21,411 bases of DNA from Collodictyon triciliatum (taxonomy: Eukaryota > CRuMs): assembly GCA_043381765.1 (NCBI GenBank), contig JBHJMP010001133.1, forward strand, positions 1-21,411, in the 5' to 3' direction. Below the pieces are notes generated by a model. That model was not told the origin of the DNA and made no database searches. It was given only the letters and a program-made list of their open reading frames with translations. Below, in pieces: positions 1 to 8,687 of this stretch (positions within the stretch are counted from its first letter, which is position 1; each line of letters starts with the position of its first letter). Position numbers and translations under genes: made by a program.

Positions 1-66
1 AAAAACTTTTTGTTTTGAGGGGGTTGGGGAAAAAAAAAAAAAAAAAAAAATTTTTTTTAGGGGGGG

Positions 67-101
<35 letters not shown>

Positions 102-120
102 AAAAGAAAAGGAAGGAAAT
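1..120. repeat. Low-complexity scaffold edge
   Basis: Runs of A (33-50 and 71-98), T (51-58) and G (61-69) with almost no other content. This looks like the ragged edge of a draft contig rather than a biological element. No coding signal is visible here. Confidence 0.7.
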
Positions 121-176
121 AAGAGAAAATGATACACGTGTATAAACGAGTATGCTACAAAGTGAAGCACTGTAAT

Positions 177-491
177 TCATCCGCATGGCGAAGAAAAAAA
201 TATATCTGGCATGCGAATATAATTAAAGAAAAAAAACCCTTTTATCGACATATCATCTAATCTCCCATAAAGAGATGCATGAAGTGAAACTTGAGTATCT
301 TGAGGTTCTGGAAGCCTTTCTGTACTTTTCATTTCATCGATGACAATTCCATTGAAAATCAAAATCTCAGGCAGTGGGTTGTGATACGTAAAATCTTTTT
401 TCAACGGGATGATACTTTCGACGTCAGGAATTTTCAGCATTTCTGTAAATGGATGTTCGGAATGAATCTTGGCGAAAACGTATGGAGTCTG
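177..491 (-). CDS. Possible 3' exon of an unidentified gene, broken by gap
   Basis: On the minus strand a frame stays open from the gap edge to a stop at 177-179. The first ~75 residues read like ordinary protein (for example HSEHPFTEMLKIPDVESII and RLPEPQDTQ), with mixed charged and hydrophobic residues and no repeat bias. The last ~25 residues are F-rich (GFFFFN) and could be intron or UTR read-through; a GTTTCA donor is possible at about position 285. I recognise no domain. The 5' part lies in or beyond the 710-base gap, so neither the start nor its relation to the next gene is known. Confidence 0.3.
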   Translation of the reverse strand, partial: QTPYVFAKIHSEHPFTEMLKIPDVESIIPLKKDFTYHNPLPEILIFNGIVIDEMKSTERLPEPQDTQVSLHASLYGRLDDMSIKGFFFFNYIRMPDIFFSSPCG

Positions 492-1201
492 NNNNNNNNN
501 NNNNNNNNNNNNNNNNNNNNNNNNNNNNNNNNNNNNNNNNNNNNNNNNNNNNNNNNNNNNNNNNNNNNNNNNNNNNNNNNNNNNNNNNNNNNNNNNNNNN
601 NNNNNNNNNNNNNNNNNNNNNNNNNNNNNNNNNNNNNNNNNNNNNNNNNNNNNNNNNNNNNNNNNNNNNNNNNNNNNNNNNNNNNNNNNNNNNNNNNNNN
701 NNNNNNNNNNNNNNNNNNNNNNNNNNNNNNNNNNNNNNNNNNNNNNNNNNNNNNNNNNNNNNNNNNNNNNNNNNNNNNNNNNNNNNNNNNNNNNNNNNNN
801 NNNNNNNNNNNNNNNNNNNNNNNNNNNNNNNNNNNNNNNNNNNNNNNNNNNNNNNNNNNNNNNNNNNNNNNNNNNNNNNNNNNNNNNNNNNNNNNNNNNN
901 NNNNNNNNNNNNNNNNNNNNNNNNNNNNNNNNNNNNNNNNNNNNNNNNNNNNNNNNNNNNNNNNNNNNNNNNNNNNNNNNNNNNNNNNNNNNNNNNNNNN
1001 NNNNNNNNNNNNNNNNNNNNNNNNNNNNNNNNNNNNNNNNNNNNNNNNNNNNNNNNNNNNNNNNNNNNNNNNNNNNNNNNNNNNNNNNNNNNNNNNNNNN
1101 NNNNNNNNNNNNNNNNNNNNNNNNNNNNNNNNNNNNNNNNNNNNNNNNNNNNNNNNNNNNNNNNNNNNNNNNNNNNNNNNNNNNNNNNNNNNNNNNNNNN
1201 N
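492..1201. other. Assembly gap (710 N)
   Basis: Run of N. Its right edge enters a GAAGAG repeat (1202-1227), so the gap may have been caused by simple-sequence DNA. It separates the minus-strand fragment at the left from the XK-related-like gene and may hide that gene's promoter or N-terminus. Confidence 0.99.
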
Positions 1202-1240
1202 GAAGAGGAAGAGGAAGAGGAAGAGGAGCGCCGTCAGGGA

Positions 1241-2488
1241 ATGAGCAGAGAGACGAAATGGAGCGAGGCGGTGGGATCCGCGCGGCTGCATCTGCACCGG
1301 CACCCGGAGGACGTGTGGGCGCTGCTGCTGCAGGTGGCGGCGTCGGCGGGCCACGTGGCGGTGGGCGTGCGGTGGGTGCTGCAGGGGCGGTGGGGCGCGG
1401 CCGGGACGCAGCTTGTGGCGCCGTGGCTGACCACATCTGCCGCGCAGTGGCTGCTGCAGGCGCCGCATGCGGACAGCGTGGAGCTGTATGCGGCGCTGTG
1501 GCTTGTGCAGGCGCACGGGCTGTACGAGGGGTACCACGCGCTCGGGCTGTGGCCGCGCCCCACGCGCCACCCCTTCCTGCTGGTGCAGTCGTTCCTGGCG
1601 GCCGTGCTGCAGCTGCTGCCCGTGGGCCTGGGCCTGGCCACCCGGGTCCTGCACCTGCTCCACACTGCCCACAGCGACCCGCACCACGAGCTCCCGCTCC
1701 TGTCCTCCGTCGCAGCCCTTACGCTCGCCGCATATGCCGCCGCCGTCGCAAAGATCGGCCCCCCGCTCAACGCCGGCGCCCTGGAGTGGGGGTCCTGCGG
1801 CTGCCTCCACGCCCTGGTCCAGGTCCACATCGTCTGGGCCGCCCGCGTCGCCTTCCGCCTGTGGGAGGCTGCCGCCACCGTCCTGTGCTACGCCCTCCTC
1901 ATCCACGTCTTCGGCTGGCTCGCCCTCTTCTTCTGGCTCGCCCATCTGCTGACCGTCGCCTGCCTCCTGCTGCATCTGCATCGCCCCCCGGCTCTGGGCC
2001 ATCTTGTCCTCCCCTCTCTTCTCGACTCGCTCCTGCTGCACCATTCCCTGGCAGCCGCCCACCCGACCCTCACCCGCCCCTTGCGTCCCACCCACCGCCG
2101 CCCCCCGCCCTCCTCCGACAGGCTCTCGAGGATGTACAGCTCCATGCCCGGCGTCCCTGCTGGGGGCTTTGCCATCAACGATGGCGGCTATGACAACGAC
2201 CCGGAGTCGGAGACCAACCACCTGCTTCCCCGCGTCCAGAGCGTCAGGTCCAATCCAGACGCCCCCAGCCTTGGCGACCCCGTCGATGATGACCCTTCTC
2301 CTTATGATCGATATGCGATGGTTCTGTCGCTGGGGAACAAGACCGTCTTTTGGGTCATGTCTCTTGTGTCGGTGGCCGCAATGGCAGACTCGGAAGTCTC
2401 CCTTGTGAACATCCCTTTGATGGCGATGGTGCTTTTGTCCTACTACGCCTCGGCGTACTGCTTGTTTCTGGTGTATAAAACGTCGTAG
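1241..2488 (+). CDS. XK-related-like multi-pass membrane protein
   Basis: A single intron-free frame of 415 residues from ATG 1241 to TAG. Hydrophobic segments lie at about residues 23-46, 50-72, 78-95, 111-139, 153-171, 192-219, 221-245, 367-382 and 389-411. Two stretches resemble the XK/XKR family: FLAAVLQLLPVGLGL followed ~25 residues later by a Ser/Leu/Ala-rich helix (family pattern: a helix with PQ..LQ, then SLLS..), and RLWEAAATVLCYALLIHVFG followed by a helix beginning WLAHLL (family pattern: R-x-helix, then HW). Known members are plasma-membrane proteins, some of them phospholipid scramblases; that role here is inference only. The loop at 280-360 is hydrophilic, rich in Pro, Asp and Ser. 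Upstream of the ATG the frame stays open as a poly-Glu run (GAAGAG repeat) into the gap, so a longer acidic N-terminus is possible. Strongly GC-rich codon use. Confidence 0.6.
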   Translation: MSRETKWSEAVGSARLHLHRHPEDVWALLLQVAASAGHVAVGVRWVLQGRWGAAGTQLVAPWLTTSAAQWLLQAPHADSVELYAALWLVQAHGLYEGYHALGLWPRPTRHPFLLVQSFLAAVLQLLPVGLGLATRVLHLLHTAHSDPHHELPLLSSVAALTLAAYAAAVAKIGPPLNAGALEWGSCGCLHALVQVHIVWAARVAFRLWEAAATVLCYALLIHVFGWLALFFWLAHLLTVACLLLHLHRPPALGHLVLPSLLDSLLLHHSLAAAHPTLTRPLRPTHRRPPPSSDRLSRMYSSMPGVPAGGFAINDGGYDNDPESETNHLLPRVQSVRSNPDAPSLGDPVDDDPSPYDRYAMVLSLGNKTVFWVMSLVSVAAMADSEVSLVNIPLMAMVLLSYYASAYCLFLVYKTS

Positions 2489-3191
2489 AGTTGGCTCGAA
2501 ATCTGTCGCTTTACACTGCGAACGAGTGAGGAGGGGTAGGGGAAGTGGGGCAGTAGAAAAGGTGGAGGCGGCAGTAGCTTCGAGGTGCTTCAAGCTTTGG
2601 TTATTTGTGGAAGATATTGCGTGTAGTTGTTCATGTCGCATTTTGTACCTTTAGGCTTTAATTACATATTATATTAAATGATACCTCTATACGAAAATAG
2701 CGTGTGGACGAAGAAACATGCACACAGCTTGGCCATGACGTATCAACACATAAGCAAGCAACATAATGACATCACATCACCCCAAATAGCACCTATATTC
2801 CGTATACAGCAGCATCTCATCCCCATCTTCATTTCCCCATTTACAACAAATCACGCACAAAACAGGAAGGCCGTATGCACCACGTGACAACCGATGACAT
2901 CACCATGTCGCCCAACTACGTGGACAAATGCACTCACCACCGCCACCAGCCGAAACAAACCCGATCACCATCACCACCACCATCACCATCACACACGGAA
3001 CCCACCCATCAGATCACAACCGCACCACCACATACCACGATTGTGACGAGTACGCTCACATCCTTCCCACCCTTCTCACTAGGCGGTCGGAACAAAGGGA
3101 CGGGCCATCCGACCACCCGCCAACGCAGCGCCAAAGACTAACGAGCCAGCGCCCGCAGGACACCCAGGAAAGCAAAGGAGCGGCAGGCGGG
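2489..3191. other. Intergenic region, 3' flank of XK-related-like gene and 5' flank of next gene
   Basis: About 700 bases without a convincing gene. Composition falls towards AT just after the stop (2660-2680, with a TATTAAA element that could serve as poly(A) signal), then becomes C/A-rich on the plus strand. A CACCAT-type simple repeat lies at about 2966-2993. Short frames here have the biased content expected of C/A-rich DNA. The frame of the next gene extends upstream to 2928, but that part is low-complexity (His/Thr/Pro). Confidence 0.5.
2966..2993. repeat. CACCAT/CACCAC simple repeat
   Basis: Imperfect tandem CAC/CAT trinucleotides in the intergenic region upstream of the Pro/Gln-rich gene. 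Confidence 0.6.
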
Positions 3192-3926
3192 ATGAACACG
3201 GGAGGGCACGGGCATCAGAGGGGCGTGGACTGGGCACCACAGCCACAGCCACAGCCACAGCCACACTCGCTGCCACAGCCACAGCCACTGCACCTGCTGC
3301 ACGCCGTGTTCCACACCGCCGCCGCCACGCCGCTGCAGCTGAATCCGCCGCACCTGCTGCACGCGCACGCCGCCCGCCTCGCACAGCACTGCCCCGCCGC
3401 ACACCTCGCACACCTGCTGGCCCTCACCTCCCACGCCGCCGCCCTGCGCGCGCCTGCGCTGCACCCGCCTCTGCCTCATTACGAAGCTCGTTACGAACAC
3501 GGACAGACACCCCCGTCCACACCTCCAGCCACAGCCACAGCCACAGCCACACGCGATCTGCTGCACCGCCACGCGCAGGCCACCCTCGGGCTGTCGCACC
3601 TCCTGCTGCAGCGCCGCCCAGACACCCCTGCTGCCGCCTCTGCCGCCCGCGCCGTGGCCTACCTGCGCGCTGTGCCTGGTGTGGCTGGTGTGGCCAAAGC
3701 CCGGGATGGAGCATCCACGCGGCGGCGCAGGCTGCAGCGCACGATCAGCCAGAAGACTACGGCGCTGCTCGATGCGCTGGTGGTTGCAAAGACGTGCTCG
3801 GTGCTCTACCCGTACCGCTGCCTCGTGCGGAGGAGGTACTGCGCGCACTTTGCCGCCCTGCCCCACATCCGCAGACGCGTGAGCTGCCCCTCGGCCCCTC
3901 CTTCCTATCTTGCAGTCGTGTCTTAA
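3192..3926 (+). CDS. Pro/Gln/His/Ala-rich protein of unknown function
   Basis: Intron-free frame, 244 residues from ATG 3192 to TAA; an in-frame ATG at 2928 would add 88 low-complexity residues, so the later start is preferred. Residues ~15-24 are a PQPQPQPQ run encoded by CCACAG hexamers, and a second PQPQP lies at ~29-33. A Leu/His/Ala-rich middle (LLHAVFHTAAATPLQ, HLLHAHAARLAQH) could form amphipathic helices. An ATATATAT run at ~115-122 comes from the same hexamer in another frame. The C-terminal ~60 residues are basic with three Cys (RRRRLQRTISQ, CSVLYPYRCLVRRRYCAHF); I cannot match them to a family. The gene is convergent with the HMG-box gene, 310 bases apart, and shares its composition and repeats. 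An AATAAA lies at 4076-4081. It could be a fast-evolving nucleic-acid-binding protein, but nothing proves this. Confidence 0.5.
   Translation: MNTGGHGHQRGVDWAPQPQPQPQPHSLPQPQPLHLLHAVFHTAAATPLQLNPPHLLHAHAARLAQHCPAAHLAHLLALTSHAAALRAPALHPPLPHYEARYEHGQTPPSTPPATATATATRDLLHRHAQATLGLSHLLLQRRPDTPAAASAARAVAYLRAVPGVAGVAKARDGASTRRRRLQRTISQKTTALLDALVVAKTCSVLYPYRCLVRRRYCAHFAALPHIRRRVSCPSAPPSYLAVVS
3237..3288 (+). repeat. CCACAG hexamer repeat (reads Pro-Gln)
   Basis: About five tandem CCACAG units at 3237-3266 and 2-3 more at 3273-3288, inside the Pro/Gln-rich gene, translated as PQPQ. Confidence 0.9.
3528..3551 (+). repeat. CCACAG hexamer repeat (reads Ala-Thr)
   Basis: Four tandem GCCACA units in the same gene, but in a different reading frame from the 3237 array, so translated as alternating Ala-Thr. 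The same DNA motif thus gives two different peptides in one protein. Confidence 0.9.
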
Positions 3927-3955
3927 ATTGTCAGCCTTTCCGCTTCATGGTCTCA

Positions 3956-3961
3956 TTTATT
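3956..3961 (-). terminator. Possible poly(A) signal for the HMG-box gene
   Basis: TTTATT on the plus strand is AATAAA on the minus strand, 276 bases past the HMG-gene stop and just beyond the stop of the convergent gene. If used, the two 3' UTRs overlap by about 100 bases. Confidence 0.35.
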
Positions 3962-4075
3962 GCCTGGGTTTGCTCTTTCTTTCTTTCATCCATCCGTCCA
4001 TCCCGTCCCTCCTTCCATTGCTTGTTCGTTCGTCTCTTGGCTTCGGGGATAGCAGGACAACATAGATATAAAGAA

Positions 4076-4081
4076 AATAAA
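4076..4081 (+). terminator. Poly(A) signal AATAAA for the Pro/Gln-rich gene
   Basis: Canonical hexamer 150 bases past the stop at 3926. It lies between the two convergent genes. Confidence 0.5.
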
Positions 4082-4236
4082 AAGATGTAGAAAAAGGGGA
4101 TGGGGAGGATGTCCGCTGTATAGGCTAGTTGTACACGAAAGAGAGTTTACGACGGAGGCTGCGTGGTTGGACAAATACGAATGGGGGGTGCGCGCGTCCC
4201 TCTTTGGTCGGTGTTGCGTTGCGTTGTGTTGCGGGA

Positions 4237-4815
4237 TTAGGGGGATGCGGCGCTGTCGCGGGCGCGGTTGGTGTCTTGGGCGATTTGCTCGTAGGTGGTC
4301 TTTTCGGAGGGGGTGAGGAGGCGCCAGTCGGCGGCGATGCGGCGGAGGATGTCGTAGTTGTCGGCAAACGGGTCCATGCGGCGGATCTCCGTGCGGCGGA
4401 TTTTGCTGTAGATGAAGAAGGCGTTGATGGGCTTCTTGCGCCGGGGCGGGGGCTGTGATTGCGGCAGCTGTGGTTGTGGTTGTGGCCGTGGCGGGCGGGG
4501 TGCTGTGGCCGTAAGTGTGGCCGTACGTGTGGGCGTGGGTGTGGCCGGCAAGGGGGCGGCGGGCGTCTGCAGGGGCGGCAGGTGCGGCGCGTGGGGGGCG
4601 GGCTCTGGCGGGAGGGCGAAGTAGTGGAACTGCGGCTGCGCGGGGGGCAGCGGGTCGTGGGGCAGCAGCGACGGCAGGAGGGGCAGCGGCAGGGGCAGTG
4701 GCAGTGGCAGCGGCAGGGGGTACGGGGTGAAGTGCTGTGGCTGTGGCTGTGGCTGTGGCTGTGGCTGTGCGTCTCCGTAGTGGAAGGGGCCGGCTGCAAG
4801 GTCGGCAGGCAGCAT
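4237..4815 (-). CDS. HMG-box DNA-binding protein
   Basis: Minus-strand frame, 192 residues from ATG at 4815 to TAA at 4237. Residues ~1-120 are low complexity: a PQPQPQPQ run (~17-27, CTGTGG hexamers on the plus strand), a PLPLPLPL run (~33-46), and a Pro/Ala/Thr-rich linker. Residues ~125-187 form an HMG box: KKPINAFFIYSKIRR, then NYDILRRIAADWRLLTPSEK, then YEQIAQD. These match the family pattern of a basic start with (K)RP(M/I)NAF, a central (I)S..L...W..L...EK, and a final Y...A. The protein ends only a few residues after the box. The frame continues 5' of the ATG to a stop at 4981-4983 without another ATG, so the start is fairly safe unless an upstream exon exists. The box resembles the sequence-specific (SOX/MATA-like) class more than HMGB. 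The role is unknown; mating-type-like regulation is one option. Confidence 0.75.
   Translation of the reverse strand: MLPADLAAGPFHYGDAQPQPQPQPQPQHFTPYPLPLPLPLPLPLPLLPSLLPHDPLPPAQPQFHYFALPPEPAPHAPHLPPLQTPAAPLPATPTPTRTATLTATAPRPPRPQPQPQLPQSQPPPRRKKPINAFFIYSKIRRTEIRRMDPFADNYDILRRIAADWRLLTPSEKTTYEQIAQDTNRARDSAASP
4462..4770 (-). repeat. Pro-Gln and Pro-Leu coding repeats in HMG-box gene
   Basis: On the plus strand: CTGTGG hexamers at 4735-4769 (PQ on the minus strand), GGCAGT/GGCAGC/GGCAGG units at about 4681-4717 (PL), and GTGGTT-type units at about 4470-4490 (PQ). They build the low-complexity N-terminal region ahead of the HMG box. Confidence 0.85.
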
Positions 4816-5624
4816 GTAGGACGGCACGAAGGGCAGCCACGGCGATGACGCCAGCACATGCACAGGGTTTCCGCTGTGTCCGCTCCAGCCGGCTGCGGCT
4901 GCGGCTGTGGCTGCGGTTGTGGTTGTGGCTGGGTCGGCAGTGCCTGTCGGTGCGGTGCTGTTTGTGTTGGGTGCAGCCGATCAGTGTCTGGGTGGATGGG
5001 GATGGGCAGAAGGGGCAGAAGGGGCAGAGGGGGACCGACTAGTAGATGAACGGCGCGGTTGTGCTGCGTGGGTGCGGGTCGGGTGTGTGTCCTGTGTGGC
5101 TGTCCCGTCGCATCCTGCCTGACCTGCGCCTCTGTTCTGTTCTGTGTCGATTTGCTCTGATCTGCTCTGACCCGCTCGGCTGTCCGTGTGGGTGGTGGGC
5201 TGGTGGGTGTCTGTGGAGGGAGGGTTGCGTGAGGCCAGGATGAGACAGACGTGGTAGTGCAACTCCAGTGGTCCTGCCTTGACGGCGGCAGCGACAGTGG
5301 CAATGGCGAATGCAATGGCGATGGCGGTGTTGGTGTACTTGTGTGGAGGTGGGTGGTGCTTGCCCTTTCTTTTACTATACGTGCACCCACCGCAAATAAA
5401 AGGATGGGAATCAATATAATCCTGGCTTTATATATACTGGTGCGCGGGAGAGAGAAGGAGGGTGGGTGTCCATAGCAAACGACAGAATGAAAGAATGAAG
5501 TGCAGGGTTGGGTTGGTTGCTGGATGGGCTGTGGCGGGTGTGCGCAGATGTGTGGAGATTTCCCCAGAAACAATAATATTTTTTTATTTATGCAAAACAC
5601 ACAAACACTTGTTTTCAGTCTCAC
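4816..5624. other. GC-rich 5' flank of HMG-box gene
   Basis: No convincing gene. Another CTGCGG/CTGTGG array lies at 4888-4931, just upstream of the HMG-gene ATG, presumably 5' UTR. GGGGCAGAA-type triplication is seen at about 5006-5030 and TCTGATCTGCTCTG-type near-repeats at about 5130-5170. Long open frames here arise from lack of stops in GC-rich DNA and have repetitive Pro/Thr/His content. Composition turns AT-rich at about 5560. Confidence 0.5.
5427..5437 (-). promoter_or_regulatory. Possible TATA box for HMG-box gene
   Basis: On the minus strand it reads GTATATATAAA, a good TATA match, standing alone in GC-rich sequence. It implies a 5' UTR of about 580 bases before ATG 4815, which is long, or an unseen 5' exon. 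Confidence 0.35.
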
Positions 5625-6708
5625 TTTGCTATTCCTTCTTTTTTTTTTCTGAACTTTCCTTCTCTTTCATAAGCGATTTGCTTGGGAGACAGAACACTCT
5701 TATGGAAAATCACTACGCTTGGTTTGTTTTCATTTCCTCATTATGAATTTGCTCGTTGTTGGAGAAGTTGTGCACTTACGGACACTTTCACTGAATCGTT
5801 ACTTTTCTATTTAATATATACAAGGTCTTCTTGTCTTGAAGTTGTCCCTTCACGCCTTATTCAGTCCCCGCCTTTGAAAAATCTCGAATGGCTCGCCCAT
5901 GTTCCTTCTTTTTTCCAGAATCCAAAAAAACAGGGAAATGTTTCTCACGCACAAAGTCAAATAGGCAGGAGCACTTGTGGAATATAAAACAAGGCAAAAC
6001 GGGCACAATACACTAATTCCATATTGGGAATTTAATCCCATTATGGAAAAGCCGCGGGCGCACCTTGCGATCTGCCTTTCTATTTCTGGATACATCTCTC
6101 TCCAGATATGTAAAAGTAAGCAAAACGTGTGCATTTTCCAGATACAGAGCAGCACCACCAATTGGGCTTTCTAGCTTCTCATCAATTATATTAAGATAAT
6201 TATATATTTGATAAATATAAATATATATAAATTGGGTATAATACGATTATAAAAATCATTAGTGATTTATAATATATATTCCAAATATAAAAATTATTTT
6301 TTGGAATATATGAAATATACATTAAAATTACCTTAATGTATCCGTATATTTATTTACAACAATTCTATTATTTATAATATTGTCCTAATATTTTATTTGT
6401 CGACAAAATCCGATAATGGGTGCGCGATTAAATATGAATCCGCGTCCTTTCATTATGTCAACATCCGCGCTTGCCGCTCACCACAACCCATGATGAAGTA
6501 TTGATTGCCTAGAAAGACCAGCGGAAAACCCAGTTTGGCGTGCGAGGTAATATCAAAGGGTGACTTTCCCCGCCGCGTTTTATCTCATCGAAACCCTCTT
6601 ATCTCCACCAGCGCGCGTACAGAATCAGCAAAAGCGGAGCCTGACCTGCCATTGCCACCAGAGTGTCCCACTGACCAACGCGAGCTTCGCAACAATCATC
6701 CGTCCGCA
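5625..6708. other. AT-rich intergenic region upstream of the large STAND gene
   Basis: No supported gene. 6181-6400 is almost pure A/T with many TATA-like words, so no single promoter can be chosen. A near-perfect inverted repeat lies at 6019-6046. A four-codon upstream ORF (ATGATGAAGTAT then TGA) starts at 6490, in frame with the large gene but closed before it. Exon 1's frame is open from 6505; its first in-frame ATG is 6709. A GTAATA donor-like site at 6548 means an upstream exon cannot be excluded. Confidence 0.5.
6019..6046. repeat. Imperfect inverted repeat
   Basis: CCATATTGGGA (6019-6029) and TCCCATTATGG (6036-6046) are reverse complements with one mismatch, separated by six A/T bases. 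Could be a dimeric protein-binding site or chance in AT-rich DNA. Confidence 0.4.
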
Positions 6709-8645
6709 ATGGGTGAAGCAGGGCTGCCCCAAATGGCACGCACGAACCCTTCAGACGAGCCACCAGCCTCCTTCATTCTCCCTCCCAACTTCCCAATCGA
6801 AGCCTGTCTCCCTTTAAAAAAAATGCCGCACAACCTGCTTCGTGTCCAGCACTGCCACCCACAAAACATCGTCGAAATACGCCCTTCTCTCCTGGGTGGG
6901 GGTAGTGGGCAATCAAAGAAGCCCAAGCATCTATCCACCACTGATCGAGCTCCAATTAGCACTATACCAGAGCCATCGGGCAGCGATAATCCCAAAGCCG
7001 TCGTTTTGAATTCCTCACAAAAACTTTTGTCGTCTCCAGACCTGATCGACTTTGGGACACCACAGCCTGAACCTGCTGGAATGCAGGCCGATCAGCCGCC
7101 GACCTCTTCGTCATCTGGCTCGGGCTTTGCTGATGCCTCTCACGCTCCAAAGTTTCTCGTCTGGATAAATTATCACCTAGCAAAATGGGGGATGCATTCC
7201 CGGGATCTTGTGGACGACCTTCATGATGGCTTCCTCCTTCTCATCCTCATACAAATTATCACAGATTCACCCGTAACAGACATCCGTTCTCGCCTGGCGA
7301 GGTAATTTTGCACAAATCTATATCCATTTTTTATACTTAAAATAGCCACTGTGCACACACTTTTTGATGTCTTTTCTTGAAAAAAGAAAGCGTTTCTAAT
7401 TTGTTCGTATGAAATATACCCTACTGAAAAATAAATGAAAAACTGGTAACATTTGTTTATCTGAATTATCCTGTATAATGAAAATAGAGACGAGCCCATG
7501 AACAATCCTGAATGGATTGATGAGAACCACGAGAATGTGAAAAGATGGGCCTTGTCAAAGAAATTGACATCATCAGAAACAATCACAGAATATAAAGGTA
7601 TTCTTTTTTTTTGTTTTTACATAATAAAAGGATGAATCATAAACAACGTGAATGAATCCAGACCAAAATGCTATGAAAACTTTGATATGTCGGGTAAACT
7701 GAACTAAAATAAACAAAAAAATAATTACTTGGTATATTCATGTAGCCTGATTACACTCTAAAAATGAAAAGTAGTACATTTCCCCACCCTCCTTAAATAA
7801 AATAATGTGATTACACATATACATTTCAGATATTGTTCCTCTGGTAATCAAGAAATTGGTTGCAATCAGCTGCGGTGACCTTGAGCTGGACGTTTGTTTC
7901 TTTTATTACCCCTATGATCCCTTATGAAAGCTCTTCCTTTACCTTAAAAAAATGCTGCATGATTACAGATATTCAGTAATTGCTTTGAAGCGTCAAGGAG
8001 CATATTCCTAGAGAGAATCAGGATTCCTTTTCTATTTGAAGGGGGTAATGTTACTCATTTATTCTCTTAAAATGACCATATTAAATTTTTTTGAAACATC
8101 TCCTTTCAAAAAAATTCCACCTGTGTTTCTGAGGGTAACTTGTATTAGGTTCGATGAATGGATTGGATTTATTGCTTCAAACGTCATTGATTATGGATAG
8201 GGTAAGTTTTTTTTTAAACAATATGTTGAGAAGATATATTTGTTCCATTTGACTTCAAACCTTTTTAAAAAACTATCGCTTCGGTTTATTCATCCTTTAA
8301 GAAAAGTCTATTATATGTTTTTTGAGATAATACTTTACTAAATCGTATTTACGCTATATTGCGATGGAAATATCTAGATTCGTGCACCTAAGGGAACAGA
8401 ATCAAAAAATGTTAAGAAATGGGTACCCCCTCCAAAGATTTACAAAACAACAGAAAAATTGGGCGAGATTGTATACCGAGAAGGTGTAATACGCATATTT
8501 CTGTCCTCTACATTTCGAGATATGCAAAAGGAAAGAGACAGATTTTTTCAACATGGGGCAATGCAGTAACAAGAATAAAAATCGAAACACCACAAAACAG
8601 AAAAACAAAAAAACAAAAAAACAAAAAAACAAAAAAACAAAAAAA

Positions 8646-8687
<42 letters not shown>

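Noticed and set aside
434-2641. ORFs running through the first N gap on both strands
   Set aside because: The N run has no stops by construction; only sequence outside the gap was used.
3138-3866. 242-codon minus-strand ORF opposite the Pro/Gln-rich gene
   Set aside because: Its CGCGCG and WLWLWL runs come from the hexamer repeats in antisense; the plus-strand frame reads more naturally.
3237-4931. CRISPR-like or centromere-like repeat arrays
   Set aside because: Units are six bases, uninterrupted by spacers, and mostly coding; these are microsatellites.
4125-5624. 499-codon minus-strand ORF overlapping the HMG gene
   Set aside because: Wrong frame for the HMG box; content is Arg/Ser/Thr/Pro/His low complexity typical of a shadow frame in GC-rich repeats.
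5682-6161. Short ORFs of about 100 codons on both strands
   Set aside because: No domain, no splice-consistent neighbours, and composition as expected for AT-rich intergenic DNA.
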